DNA of 38,632 bases from JAGNLA01 sp964472265 (GCA_964472265.1 CAYYJO010000008.1:1-38632), one strand, 5' to 3'; shown: positions 1-9,546, counted from the first letter of the stretch. The notes: generated by a model from the sequence alone, not told the origin. A program made the numbers and translations.

Positions 1-723
1 TATTGAAACGGTTTGTGTTGGAACTCGCAGTGAGATGCCGGTCATTTTTCCCTTGAGTTCCGGGAAGATGACTGCAACGGCCTCTGCTGCTCCTGTTGTC
101 GTTGGAATTATGTTTGTGGCTGCATTTCTTGCGCGCCTGAGGTCTTTATGGGGGCCGTCAAGGATGCGCTGGTCGTTCGTGTATGAATGGACTGTCGTCA
201 TGAAGCCTTTTGTGATCCTGAACTTCTCGTTGAGAATCTTGACCACTGGCGCGAGGCTGTTTGTTGTGCATGAAGCGTTTGAAATGACGGTGTGCTTTGA
301 CGGATCGTAAGAATTGCAGTTTACGCCTCTCACAACCATGAAATCCGGTTCCTTGATTGGCGCTGAAACCACAACTTTTCGTGCTCCTGCCTGGATGTGA
401 TCCATGGCTTCAGCAGACTTCTTGAGCTTGCCTGTGGACTCAATGACCACGTCAACGCCAAGGTCTTTCCACGGGAGCTCCTTGAAATCCTTGCAGGCAA
501 GGACTTTTGTCATCTTTCCGCAGCAGGTGAAACCGTCGCCTTTTGCTTCAATCTCGTGGCTGAAAGCTCCGTAAGTGCTGTCGTGCCTGAGAAGGTGGAC
601 GAGGGTCTCGGTGTCAGTGATGTCGTTGACTGCAACAACATTGTGTGATGGAAACCTATCCGCAAGGACTTTGTAGACCTGTCGTCCGATACGGCCAAAA
701 CCATTGATCGCAATGTTTGCCAT
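1..723 (-). CDS. gap: Type I glyceraldehyde-3-phosphate dehydrogenase, C-terminus cut by window edge
   Basis: Cytosolic glycolytic enzyme that oxidises and phosphorylates glyceraldehyde 3-phosphate with NAD(P). The visible 241 residues start MANIAINGFGRIGRQ, the Rossmann nucleotide-binding motif, and include the active-site segment SNASCTTN with the catalytic Cys, followed by HSYTNDQRILDGPHKDLRRAR and PTTTGAAEAV. The family is about 330-340 residues, so roughly 95 C-terminal residues lie beyond position 1. The start is ATG at 723-721, with GGAGG (plus-strand CCTCC 729-733) 5 bases upstream. It lies 62 bp downstream of the giant cysteine-rich gene on the same strand, so it could be read from that promoter or from one I cannot see. 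Family identity is certain; the NAD versus NADP preference was not judged. Confidence 0.96.
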   Translation of the reverse strand, partial: MANIAINGFGRIGRQVYKVLADRFPSHNVVAVNDITDTETLVHLLRHDSTYGAFSHEIEAKGDGFTCCGKMTKVLACKDFKELPWKDLGVDVVIESTGKLKKSAEAMDHIQAGARKVVVSAPIKEPDFMVVRGVNCNSYDPSKHTVISNASCTTNSLAPVVKILNEKFRITKGFMTTVHSYTNDQRILDGPHKDLRRARNAATNIIPTTTGAAEAVAVIFPELKGKMTGISLRVPTQTVSI

Positions 724-785
724 TCATGCCTCCGGTTTCATTCTACCGGTTGCATTTCAAAATGACAAGCCACCGTTGTTTTTAC

Positions 786-3700
786 CTACGGGCACCTGGT
801 TGCCTTTGCAGTGACTGCGCAGATGTATCCATCACCAATCCAGCCAGAAACTGCAACACATGTTCCTACCTTGAACTGGGTGAGGTCTATCGGGCTGTAC
901 ATGATGTATGTCGCATCTTTGTAAGTTACCTTGATGTATGGTGCGGTTGCCATTGATCGTTTTATTGGTACAATCGTGACCTTTACAACAAAGCTCGAAG
1001 TGGCAGGACACCTGTCGTATGTGATCTTGGAGGCAGTTATTGTTGGGGGTTTAGTCGATGTATCGACTGTTCCGGTAACGAGCATGCATGTGCCCTCATT
1101 TGCTCCACACTGGTAGCCCTTTGGAACGATGACTTTATAGTAAACTCCGTTGACAAAACCGAGATAATAGCCGTTGGCGCAGGCGTTCTCTGTCATCCAG
1201 AATTTGTAGCTAACTTCCGTTTGCGGACAACTGACCACTTCGATCTTGTAGCACTCGATGTAGCCATCGTTTATCGCACCGTAATAGCTTACGCACATCC
1301 CCTGCTTGATTGAGGAGCAGTCGAATGATTTCGGATAAAAGAGTTTGAATTCAGAACCATCGCGGTCGACTGTTATGTATCTGCCTGAACAGCTGGTTGA
1401 AAGCACCTTTGAAACGTAAGGGCCGGTACCTGTGCATCTTCCTGCCTGGACAGATATTACTTCAATGTAGTAGATGACGGCAACGGCAGTGTTGGAGCGT
1501 CTCAGGTAGCCGGTGATGGTAACGCAGGTGTTTGATGAAAGCGCTGCGCAGTTGATGCCATCCGGAAGAATGGCCGAATAGAAGTTCTGGCCAACCCTTA
1601 CAACCATGTATGGACGGTCAGTGTTGCAGATCACATCATACACATAAACATCCCATGATTGTGGACACTCTGAAATGACAATCTTTTGTGCAGTGACAAC
1701 GCCGTTTTCATCAATGGTTCCGCCAACACTTACGCAAGAGCCTTGCTTGATGGTTGTGCAATCGAAGCTGTCCGGGAGCTTTACGGAATAAACATCGCCA
1801 GCATCTGTTCGAACCTGAATCACTCTGGTTCTGCAATCGACGCCGACAACAACCCCTGAGAATGAGATTGATTTCTGTTCGGTACACTTTATTTCCTGAA
1901 CCCACTGTGCTGACAGCATGTTGTTTTGCATCACACCGCAAATCCTCAGGCACATGCCTGTGTACAACCTGCCTGTAAAGTCAATGGGCAGCTGGATCAT
2001 CCACTTTGTATTCTTGCTGTCAATAACAATGACCCTTCTGCTCTGGCTGTTGTACTCGGAAACCTTGGCTTCGATGCAGGTGAGGTCGCAGGTTGTGTCA
2101 GGTGTGAAGAATATAACAGTGTAAGTCTGGCTTTGAAGTTCAAGGCAGAACCTGTAGCATGAGCCAATGGTGAGTTCCTGGCAGAGTTCTGAATCAATTG
2201 TAACTTCCCTCAGCATTCCGCCGTGGTTAAGGTACGCCTTGCTGCTTGAGCAGGACAACCTCACAACTTTTGCGTTCCAAACGATTTTGCCATCACACGG
2301 GTCAGGGATGTCAGCGCATGATCCTTCGGTGAGAACCTCAACGTTACCGACAAGTTTTCCGGTTGGCTTGCCATCCTTGACTTCCAGGCAGAACCTGATG
2401 CACTTTGCATCGGAATAAAGCTTGCAGGCGCTTGTGTTGACCGTTATCGTGTACCTACCATCTGCTGCGATACACTTGATGAGAACCGACGTAGCGTTGC
2501 AGGTGACGCTGTAGACCTTGGCTGTGATTTTCTGGCAGTTTTGACCGCAGGCTGTTGAGTCTTCCTCAAGCCATGCGGCTTCAAAAGAGCCATCCGGCAG
2601 TTTTCCTGTGAGTGAAAGGCAGATTTTGACGCACATTCCCTGTGTCAGTCTTGTGCAAATATTGGGGTTGACTGTAATGGTTTGCTTTGTTCCCTCGAAG
2701 TCGAGGATAACAATTCTGTTTGTTTCGCAGTCGACAGAATCAATTGTTCCACGCATGATTTGTCCAGAGCAAACCGGTTTGCATTCCGACGCCGGCAGGA
2801 TTTGCAGATATGTGACAACCGGAGGAAGAGCCGTAGTTGCTGCCTGCTGTTTCAGACACAGCTTCACGCAGAGTGGAAAGTAGTCTGGCGCCCATTTTTG
2901 CAGGATCTCCAAAGCAGCGTCTGACAGTTTGACCTTGATGATTGAGCCGCTGGAAACGATCCTTGCCAGTCCGTCGTTTGTGTAGTCGAGCATCTGCGTT
3001 GTTACTGTATCGCCTTCACAACTCCACTGGCATTCGGACAGATCAAGCTCTCTGGCGTCGAGCACAACAAGCGTGCCGTCAGCGACATAGTAACCGATGA
3101 CCTGATAGCAAACGCCTTCCTTGAGGACTATTGTGCCTGTCTCAAGCTTTGTGAAGTTCCTGTCCTTCTCAAGGTAGGCCGTGTTGTTGGTAGGGTCAAC
3201 CTTTCTTGCAACACCAGTCAGGGTTTCAAGCTCAGAGTCGCTGCACTCCTCGGCTGGCAGAATCTTGACATAGTTGGCAAGAATCACGCCCAGGTCAGTT
3301 GTTGACGTCGGATAGTTGCCACAGATTTCAACACATCTGCCGGCGATGTTCTGGGTGCAGTCGAAATCGGTCTTGGAAACATTCACCTTCCAAAGGTTTT
3401 TGCCGATGGACACCTTGATGATCCCGTTCTCGCACCCTTCGCCGACAACTGTTCCCCTGAACTTTCGGCCATCACAGGTCTTTATGTTTTCGCAAACTTC
3501 TGGTGGTAGCGGCTTTAAACCTGTTAGAACAAAGGTTTTTTTGTCCTTGTCCCAAACCAGGCACACCTCAAAGCATCCACCTTCCGTCATCATCTCAATG
3601 AACTGCTTGTTGTCGGTGAAGAATTTGATCGGACCGTTGCTTGTCTGGATTTCCATCAATGCGTTTGGCTGATATTTTTCGATTTTGCCCATCAGTTTTC

Positions 3701-6695
3701 GACCTTTGCAGGTGTCGCAGTCCTGATGGTCAATTATTTTGATCCAGCTCGAGATGAAGACGTGTTGTCCGGCATCCCTCTTTGCGCAGAATATGACAGT
3801 GTCGCCGTACTGAAGGTTTTGGCAGTCTGCACCGGTATATTTGACGGTGAATTCAGTTCCGCCTATGTCAACATAAACAATTCCGTTGGCGCAGTCGGTT
3901 CTCTTGATCACACCCCTGTAATATCCGCCCTCGCATGACTGGCACTGGTTCCCGTCGAGGAATATGATTTTTCCGGCAATCCAGGTGTTTGAGTTCTGGT
4001 CGAAGGTCATGCAAACCAGCAGGCAGTCGTTTGGATTTAGCATGACGTTTTGGTCTTTTACTATCATCTTGATGCTGCTGCCTGAAGGGTCGGTAACGAC
4101 AGCCACACCTGACTGGGCATCATACTCATTCACCGTAACCTTTATCCATCGACCTTCGCAAGCGCATTTTGCGCAGTTTTCAGGGCTTAGAATTTTAATA
4201 ATCCTTGCCTGGATCGCTCCCGTTTCGTCACGGGTCACGCAGAGCCTTACACACAACCCAGGCTTGAGTGTTGAACAGACTTCAACGTCCATGTTGAAGG
4301 TCATGAGTCTGCCATCAATGCTCACGGTTACCTGTCCTGCGTCGCAGTTGAGCGATTCGATCGATGTGTCAACGATTCTGCCTTCGCAGTCCTGTGTTTC
4401 CTGACAGGAAATCTCCTTGAACCAGAGTCCGACCATTTCGCCGGCTTCATTGACTGACACACAAACTTCGTAACAGCTTCCGCGGATCATTTTGCAGAAG
4501 TCTTCTGAATCGAACCTTATTTTTAGCGTTCTGGGTGAACGATCTTCGATTGTGAGAATCTCGGTTCCTTCGATGTATTTGTTTGAGCACCAAACCGATG
4601 TGACTTTGATTTTCACAACTTCATCGCACTCGCCAGGACATTTGTCCGATGGTGCAGTTTTGAAGCTGACCAGCGTGTATGGCTGGGTGCTAAAGTCGAT
4701 GCATGCCTCGATGCACATGCCTTCCTGAATCTGCTTGCAGATGTCTGCTTCCTTTGCCACAGCCCTGAAAACGGCTTCTGTGGTTTTAAGCGAAAGGATG
4801 TTGTTTGTGCAGTCAACAGCCATGACTTTTGCAACCACGGTCTTGCATTCAACCGGTTGCTCGCACTCGCCTGCCGGAAGAGATTTCATGCTTACAAGGA
4901 TCGGCACAGCTCCTGGAACCTCATAAACGCAAGCCTCGACACAGTCGCCAACCTTGAAGTCCTTGCAAGGATCAACGCCCTTTATGAGGATGTTGATTTT
5001 GTTGTCTTTTGTGACCAGCACCATTCTGCCGTCGGTTGCACAGTTCATGTCGCCGATCTTGCCCTTGTACGTTTTGTTGCACTCATAGGTTTCCGGTGGG
5101 CAAGGGATTTCTTCCATTGATTTGAGTGTTGGGGCAAACGGATTTGTTGTGTCGGCGCATGCCTTGTAGCATTTTCCAGGCACCAGTCTTTCGCAAAGGC
5201 CCTTCATGTTCGGGTCGACCGGAAGTTCAAGCGTCATGCCTGATCCCCACGGGCTTTCAATCACCTTCACCTTGACCTTCCCGTTCTTGCAGTCACTTGA
5301 GATGATCTTGGCCTTGATTATGCTGTCTGTGCATTCGACTGGCTGTTCAGGCGGGCAGTTGTCCGGGTTTGTCTCAAGAACGTTCGAAATTTGCTGGACG
5401 CCTGCAACATTGGTTGTAACGCAGAATTTGTAGCAGTTTGAGACGGTGAGTTTGCTGCAAAGTTCTTTTGAGATATTCAGAGTTTTGTCGCCATCTGCAG
5501 TGGACAGATTCACCGATCCCTTCTCGCAATCTTTGGCTGTCACCCGTCCGGTTATGGTTTCGCCTTCGCACGGGTTCGGACATTCGATTTTCTCGTAGCT
5601 TAGGGCAACTGGCGTGTCTTTTGTCGGGTCAATGCAGATTTCATAACACTGGCCGACTTCCATGACACAGAATTCCGGAGAGTTGAATGCTATCTTCAAA
5701 ATCGTGTCAGTTCCAATCTGTCTGGCATAGATGATTTTGTTCTGGCAGTCGACTCTGAGTGGTTTTATCTGGATTGTTTCAATGCAGTCCCTGCACTCGT
5801 CGCCCTTGAGAGGTTTGACCCACAGGGCAAGCGGTTTGTCGCCAACCATTATAACGCAGGCCTCAACGCATGTTGCATCTACAAGGTATGAGGGGTCGAT
5901 GCCTTCAATGCTTATGGTCATGGCAAGTTCTCCCTGGGCAACCACAATCTCTTCATTTTCACGGTCAAGCCTGATGAATTTGCCTTTTATATACTTGCCG
6001 GTGCATTCAGCGCTGTTGCAGTCGAAGGTAAATAACAAATTCAGAACTGGATTGTCATCGGTTGAAATGCAAGCTCTGAAGCACTGGCCTTTCATGATTC
6101 CAAGGCAGTCGGCGTTGTCTGGTATATTGTAGGAGTTGGTTTCTCCGTTGTTCGCTTTAAGGATTACTATTCCGCTGGAACAATCGGCGCTTACCACCTC
6201 ACCTGAAACCCATTTGCCGTTGCAGCTGTAGTTGTCGGTGTCCCTGAGGCATCTGATCCGTTCGATGAACGTGGCTGTGACTGTTTCGTTCGCAATTGAT
6301 CCGGTGACTCTGACGCAGACGCCGGGGGTGAGTCTTCTGATCAGGTTAAGGAGGACATCATTGCTTGAGTCTCCAACAACAAGCACCTTGCCCTTGTCTG
6401 TCTTGAGCGTAAATGAAGGCTTGGTTGCATCGACGCTTTCAACCGTCCCTTCCCACGTTCCGACGCCGGTTTGCGGGCACTGGATGAGTTCGGCGGATTC
6501 GGCAACCAACAGACCAGGATAGTCCGGGTTGTCGTTCTTTCCAACGATTCTCATGCAGTCTCCAATGACAGGCGTGAACTGGGCAATGCCTTCTGGCAGA
6601 TAGAACTGGTGTTTGTCGCCATTCCAGCCATCAAGCAGACCGGTCGAGTCTTCCTGTGACCATCTCTGGAGCACGCCTTCAATGGTTTCAGAGCA
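786..6695 (-). repeat. 26 tandem cysteine-rich protein modules inside the giant secreted protein
   Basis: Each module follows the scheme C1-x-G ... C2 ... C3-x(6-8)-G-x-C4-x3-C5 ... C6, where C6 closes the module just before C1 of the next. Typical openings are CEG, CDG, CTG or CNG, and the centre reads like GQCFRAC or GSCYEVC. Full six-Cys modules include numbers 3, 5-11, 15 and 18-20. Modules 2 and 16 keep only C4 and C6, and modules 22-25 lack C1 and C5. The DNA copies are strongly diverged, so this is an old expansion kept at the protein level, not a recent nucleotide repeat. Confidence 0.85.
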
Positions 6696-7469
6696 CCTGT
6701 CCGGGAACAGAAGCACTGCCTGTTTGGTGTCACCGAACCATTTGACTTCGCCTTCACCAAGGGCTGTTACCGGAAACCTTAAAGGAACGTAGGTGTAGCC
6801 ATTGAAAATGAAAGGAACTACCCTTGGGTTTGTTGGATCGATGGGAACTTCCTTGCCATTGACCATTGCTTTTGACTTATTGATCCAAAGCTGAATTTTT
6901 ACGCTCTTGTAGTTGATGTCTACGCGTTTTTCGGTGCCGTCCCACTTGATTTCTCCGCCAATCTCCTCAACCACATGCCTGAAGAGGAGGAATGTCCTGT
7001 TTTCTCTGATCATCACAGGACTTTTCATCATTTTTCTGGCACCATTCACATAGTAGTAAGTGTTGTCAACCTGGAAGATGATTGAGAGGTTGCAGGGGAT
7101 TGCAAACTTTGGGAAATTCTCACCAGGCGTTGTGCACACCTCTCCACTTTTTGCTGTTTCAAGCCCTGTTTTGTCAACCGATGAGGCGTAGTAGCAAACG
7201 ATCGTGTCGTTTGGGGCGTTAAGGTCTATGAAAGTGGTGTCAAGCTGCGGCTTCATGGTCATTAGTTCGTAATCACCAGCTTCACCGACTCGTCTGTATA
7301 CATAATAGCCGACAGAATCAGGAATCTCCTGCCAGGAAAGCCTGACCATCCCGTTACCTGCCTGGATTGAAAGTTTAAATGTTGTTTCAGCCGATATCCT
7401 TGCAGGTACCGGAGCCAATGAAGTAAGAACAAGTAATGCTGCTGCCAATGAAAAGGCGATTTTTCTCAT
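786..7469 (-). CDS. Giant secreted protein: FN3-like, copper-amine-oxidase-N-like domain and 26 cysteine-rich modules
   Basis: No function is recognised. The 2227 residues begin with a Sec signal peptide (about 1-27, ending RISA). An FN3-like domain follows (about 31-115, with LSWQEIPDSVGYYVYR), then a copper-amine-oxidase N-terminal-like domain (about 126-258, with NRTFLLFRHVVEEIGG and GYTYVPLRFPV). From Cys259 to the last residue the chain is 26 tandem modules of about 76 residues. Each is strongly beta-patterned, OB- or SH3-barrel-like, with up to six cysteines; I count nearly 130 Cys in all. There is no membrane anchor, sortase motif or dockerin, and the last module ends exactly at the stop. 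The start is ATG at 7469 with GGAGG 4 bases upstream. It is presumably exported and disulfide-rich, perhaps a surface fibre or layer protein; that role is a guess. Confidence 0.9.
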   Translation of the reverse strand: MRKIAFSLAAALLVLTSLAPVPARISAETTFKLSIQAGNGMVRLSWQEIPDSVGYYVYRRVGEAGDYELMTMKPQLDTTFIDLNAPNDTIVCYYASSVDKTGLETAKSGEVCTTPGENFPKFAIPCNLSIIFQVDNTYYYVNGARKMMKSPVMIRENRTFLLFRHVVEEIGGEIKWDGTEKRVDINYKSVKIQLWINKSKAMVNGKEVPIDPTNPRVVPFIFNGYTYVPLRFPVTALGEGEVKWFGDTKQAVLLFPDRCSETIEGVLQRWSQEDSTGLLDGWNGDKHQFYLPEGIAQFTPVIGDCMRIVGKNDNPDYPGLLVAESAELIQCPQTGVGTWEGTVESVDATKPSFTLKTDKGKVLVVGDSSNDVLLNLIRRLTPGVCVRVTGSIANETVTATFIERIRCLRDTDNYSCNGKWVSGEVVSADCSSGIVILKANNGETNSYNIPDNADCLGIMKGQCFRACISTDDNPVLNLLFTFDCNSAECTGKYIKGKFIRLDRENEEIVVAQGELAMTISIEGIDPSYLVDATCVEACVIMVGDKPLALWVKPLKGDECRDCIETIQIKPLRVDCQNKIIYARQIGTDTILKIAFNSPEFCVMEVGQCYEICIDPTKDTPVALSYEKIECPNPCEGETITGRVTAKDCEKGSVNLSTADGDKTLNISKELCSKLTVSNCYKFCVTTNVAGVQQISNVLETNPDNCPPEQPVECTDSIIKAKIISSDCKNGKVKVKVIESPWGSGMTLELPVDPNMKGLCERLVPGKCYKACADTTNPFAPTLKSMEEIPCPPETYECNKTYKGKIGDMNCATDGRMVLVTKDNKINILIKGVDPCKDFKVGDCVEACVYEVPGAVPILVSMKSLPAGECEQPVECKTVVAKVMAVDCTNNILSLKTTEAVFRAVAKEADICKQIQEGMCIEACIDFSTQPYTLVSFKTAPSDKCPGECDEVVKIKVTSVWCSNKYIEGTEILTIEDRSPRTLKIRFDSEDFCKMIRGSCYEVCVSVNEAGEMVGLWFKEISCQETQDCEGRIVDTSIESLNCDAGQVTVSIDGRLMTFNMDVEVCSTLKPGLCVRLCVTRDETGAIQARIIKILSPENCAKCACEGRWIKVTVNEYDAQSGVAVVTDPSGSSIKMIVKDQNVMLNPNDCLLVCMTFDQNSNTWIAGKIIFLDGNQCQSCEGGYYRGVIKRTDCANGIVYVDIGGTEFTVKYTGADCQNLQYGDTVIFCAKRDAGQHVFISSWIKIIDHQDCDTCKGRKLMGKIEKYQPNALMEIQTSNGPIKFFTDNKQFIEMMTEGGCFEVCLVWDKDKKTFVLTGLKPLPPEVCENIKTCDGRKFRGTVVGEGCENGIIKVSIGKNLWKVNVSKTDFDCTQNIAGRCVEICGNYPTSTTDLGVILANYVKILPAEECSDSELETLTGVARKVDPTNNTAYLEKDRNFTKLETGTIVLKEGVCYQVIGYYVADGTLVVLDARELDLSECQWSCEGDTVTTQMLDYTNDGLARIVSSGSIIKVKLSDAALEILQKWAPDYFPLCVKLCLKQQAATTALPPVVTYLQILPASECKPVCSGQIMRGTIDSVDCETNRIVILDFEGTKQTITVNPNICTRLTQGMCVKICLSLTGKLPDGSFEAAWLEEDSTACGQNCQKITAKVYSVTCNATSVLIKCIAADGRYTITVNTSACKLYSDAKCIRFCLEVKDGKPTGKLVGNVEVLTEGSCADIPDPCDGKIVWNAKVVRLSCSSSKAYLNHGGMLREVTIDSELCQELTIGSCYRFCLELQSQTYTVIFFTPDTTCDLTCIEAKVSEYNSQSRRVIVIDSKNTKWMIQLPIDFTGRLYTGMCLRICGVMQNNMLSAQWVQEIKCTEQKSISFSGVVVGVDCRTRVIQVRTDAGDVYSVKLPDSFDCTTIKQGSCVSVGGTIDENGVVTAQKIVISECPQSWDVYVYDVICNTDRPYMVVRVGQNFYSAILPDGINCAALSSNTCVTITGYLRRSNTAVAVIYYIEVISVQAGRCTGTGPYVSKVLSTSCSGRYITVDRDGSEFKLFYPKSFDCSSIKQGMCVSYYGAINDGYIECYKIEVVSCPQTEVSYKFWMTENACANGYYLGFVNGVYYKVIVPKGYQCGANEGTCMLVTGTVDTSTKPPTITASKITYDRCPATSSFVVKVTIVPIKRSMATAPYIKVTYKDATYIMYSPIDLTQFKVGTCVAVSGWIGDGYICAVTAKATRCP

Positions 7470-7485
7470 AAAACCTCCATAAAAG

Positions 7486-7513
7486 ATGATACCATATTGG
7501 TAAAAATTGGCAA
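7486..7513 (-). promoter_or_regulatory. Predicted sigma70-type promoter of the giant secreted-protein gene
   Basis: Read on the minus strand, TTGCCA (plus 7508-7513) is separated by 16 bases from TATCAT (plus 7486-7491). Each hexamer matches the consensus at 5 of 6 positions. The implied transcription start, near 7479, leaves a leader of only about 10 bases containing the GGAGG site. That is short but workable. Confidence 0.5.
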
Positions 7514-7555
7514 ATCATCATGAACCGCAACAATGCTTGATTAAATGAGGATGAG

Positions 7556-7620
7556 CGGTCTTTTTGGAGAATCATTTTCAGTAAATAAACCGAACATCAG
7601 GTGAAAATGATCTCCGACCG
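7556..7620. promoter_or_regulatory. Imperfect inverted repeat between divergent genes
   Basis: The left arm is CGGTC (7556-7560), a TTTTT bulge, GGAGA, one extra A, then TCATTTTCA (7572-7580). The right arm is TGAAAATGATCTCC (7602-7615) then GACCG (7616-7620). Nineteen bases can pair across a 21-base AT-rich loop. It sits upstream of both divergent genes, so it cannot be the terminator of either. It may be an operator, a structured RNA, or a remnant of a mobile repeat. Confidence 0.5.
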
Positions 7621-7675
7621 ATTGTAGTAAATAGCAAATTGCAGGGCGGGTTTACAAGCTTAAAAAATTGTTTTA

Positions 7676-7703
7676 TTTACAAGGAGTGCAAGCATTGTAA
7701 AAT
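7676..7703 (+). promoter_or_regulatory. Predicted sigma70-type promoter of the parvulin operon
   Basis: TTTACA at 7676-7681, 16-base spacer, TAAAAT at 7698-7703; each hexamer matches the consensus at 5 of 6 positions. The predicted start near 7710 gives a leader of about 30 bases with GGAGG at 7724-7728 ahead of the first gene at 7741. Confidence 0.55.
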
Positions 7704-7740
7704 GTCCTTTTGTCAGGAATTCTGGAGGTTATGAAGAAAC

Positions 7741-9546
7741 ATGGGTAACGAGAGAAGAATTAAGATGCGCAGGAAAGAAAATTTCGAGCTCAGGATCAAG
7801 CACTCGAACGTGCCAAAGCCAATGGCGCTGGGCTGGAAAGTCACGATCTGGACGATCGTTTGCATACTCGTCGTCCTTCTTGGAATGGGCATCTGGGCAT
7901 ATACAGGCAGAAATGTCGAAGCCTCGGTTGGTTCACAGAAGATCACAACCAAGGAGCTTGAATCAAGGGTCAGCATGATGATCAACCAGCAGTATCCGCA
8001 GGACAAGATCAAACAGATGACTCAGGATCAGCTTCAGCAGCTTTACACCTCCTATAGGGAACAGACTCTCCAGCAGCTCATCCAGGAAAAGTTGTTCTTT
8101 GAGGCAGCAAAGCTTGATAAAATCACGGTTACCGATGAAGAATACACGACCGAAGCCCAGAACATCATCACCACACAGGTGCAACCACAGGTCAAACAGC
8201 AGGGTCAGAAGTGGGAAGACTGGCTCAAGCAGCAGGGTTACAAGGATGAAACACAGCTCAGGGATTTCATCAAGTCAAACTCAAAAGATGAGATCAACTT
8301 CACAATCTACAAGAAGAAACTCCTTGATGAACCAATCCTTAACAAGATTGTTATCACCGATGAAGAGGCAAACTCATATTATCTCAGCATTGGTGCCAAG
8401 AGAATCAGCCACATCCTGATCAAGTACGACTCAACAAAGGACAAACCAGAAGTCGCCACACAGGCAAAGAAGACTATCGATGAGATCAAGGCTGAGCTTA
8501 CAAAGGACAAAACAAAATTTGCTGAAATTGCAAAGGCAAAATCAGAAGACAAGCAGAAAGACCAGTCTGGCAAGGACACGGGTTCAGCTGTCAATGGCGG
8601 AGACCTTGGCTGGTACACTGTCGACGGCAGTAACCTCACAACAACCGATTCACAGGGTCAGACAGTGGGTCTTGTTCAGGAGTTCAACGACGTTGCCATG
8701 AAGCTCAACAAGGGCGACATCTCAGAACCGGTTCAGACAAAGTATGGCTGGCACATCATCACAATCACCGACACAAAGCTCAGGAGCGAAGCCTATAACA
8801 TACCTGAAGGCGTGAGAATCGGTGGAATAAAGTTCGTAACAGTTGGACAGGCAGATGAACAGGGAAACCCAACCCCGTTACCGGCCGATGAAGTCAAAAC
8901 AAAAGAAACGACGGCAAACACGGTTCTTGCTGACCTCAAGGCAGGAAGAATCTCCTTCGAAGAAGCTGTCGCAAAGTACTCAGAGGATCAGCTTACAAAG
9001 GGCAGCGGTGGTGAGTTCCCGTACGGCAACGACAGATACTCAAAAGATTCAAAGGACAACAAGTTCTGGGTAACCCTCGCCGAAGCACAGGCATCAGCAC
9101 AGCAGGGCTATCCGTTCGATGTCGAAGTTGTGCAGGCAGTCCTCAAGGTTAAGCCGGGCGCCATTGTTCCAAACGTAATCAAGACCACAAGCAACCTCTG
9201 GATAGTCAAAAACATCGCCTACAGGGCAGCCAGGAAAGTTTCCTTCCAAGATGCCAAGGACGTCGTCAAAAAAGACATGGAAAGCACCAAGAAAAACGAC
9301 GAAGCCCAGAAGTGGGTCAATGATAAGACTGCCGAGTATGGAGTCAAGAACGGCAATGCCTGGAAGACATTTACAACCTGGTGGGATCGCTACGTCGGCT
9401 CTCCGCTTTCAGACCTCGGTCTGTGGATAAAGCAGTTCATGGGCAAGGGCGGATCATCTTCAACGACAACAACGCCGTCAACAACCACTCTTCCGGGTGG
9501 CGACTCAACCACAACAACCCCGACTCCAACCCCAACAGACAAATAA
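7741..9546 (+). CDS. Membrane-anchored SurA/PrsA-like protein with two parvulin-type prolyl isomerase regions
   Basis: Predicted peptidyl-prolyl cis/trans isomerase and chaperone for exported proteins, held on the outer face of the cytoplasmic membrane. The 601 residues start with a basic stretch, then one membrane segment (about 37-57, VTIWTIVCILVVLLGMGIWAY). A SurA-N-like helical region of about 160 residues follows. The first parvulin domain begins ISHILIKYD and continues through NGGDLGWYTV to KYGWHIITITD. A second, more diverged parvulin-like region starts near IGGIKFVTV and includes SGGEFPYGND. The last 30 residues are a Thr/Pro-rich tail. ATG 7741 lies 12 bases after GGAGG; in-frame ATG 7765 is an alternative start. 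An ATG at 7731 opens only a five-codon frame. It is the first gene of a four-gene set. Confidence 0.88.
   Translation: MGNERRIKMRRKENFELRIKHSNVPKPMALGWKVTIWTIVCILVVLLGMGIWAYTGRNVEASVGSQKITTKELESRVSMMINQQYPQDKIKQMTQDQLQQLYTSYREQTLQQLIQEKLFFEAAKLDKITVTDEEYTTEAQNIITTQVQPQVKQQGQKWEDWLKQQGYKDETQLRDFIKSNSKDEINFTIYKKKLLDEPILNKIVITDEEANSYYLSIGAKRISHILIKYDSTKDKPEVATQAKKTIDEIKAELTKDKTKFAEIAKAKSEDKQKDQSGKDTGSAVNGGDLGWYTVDGSNLTTTDSQGQTVGLVQEFNDVAMKLNKGDISEPVQTKYGWHIITITDTKLRSEAYNIPEGVRIGGIKFVTVGQADEQGNPTPLPADEVKTKETTANTVLADLKAGRISFEEAVAKYSEDQLTKGSGGEFPYGNDRYSKDSKDNKFWVTLAEAQASAQQGYPFDVEVVQAVLKVKPGAIVPNVIKTTSNLWIVKNIAYRAARKVSFQDAKDVVKKDMESTKKNDEAQKWVNDKTAEYGVKNGNAWKTFTTWWDRYVGSPLSDLGLWIKQFMGKGGSSSTTTTPSTTTLPGGDSTTTTPTPTPTDK

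Noticed and set aside
732..749. Small hairpin CCGGT/ACCGG between the giant gene and gap
   Set aside because: The stem is five base pairs with no T-run on the transcribed strand, and it overlaps the gap ribosome site. Too weak to call a terminator.
3964..4404. Plus-strand frame of 146 codons inside the giant protein gene
   Set aside because: It is a shadow of the minus-strand repeats with no plausible start or fold. The same applies to the other plus-strand frames across 1-7400 and 19200-27100.
786..6695. Regularly spaced repeats as a possible CRISPR-like or satellite DNA
   Set aside because: Regularity is at protein level only (about 76 residues); nucleotide copies are strongly diverged and one open frame spans them all.
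7731..7748. Five-codon frame (ATG AAG AAA CAT GGG TAA) just before the first parvulin gene
   Set aside because: Only 2 bases separate it from GGAGG and the peptide has no leader-peptide features. It was kept only as a note on start choice.
9450..9546. Thr/Pro-rich tail as a frameshift or assembly error
   Set aside because: The frame is clean to a normal stop and the next gene follows at standard spacing with a good ribosome site. Such tails are common on exported proteins.
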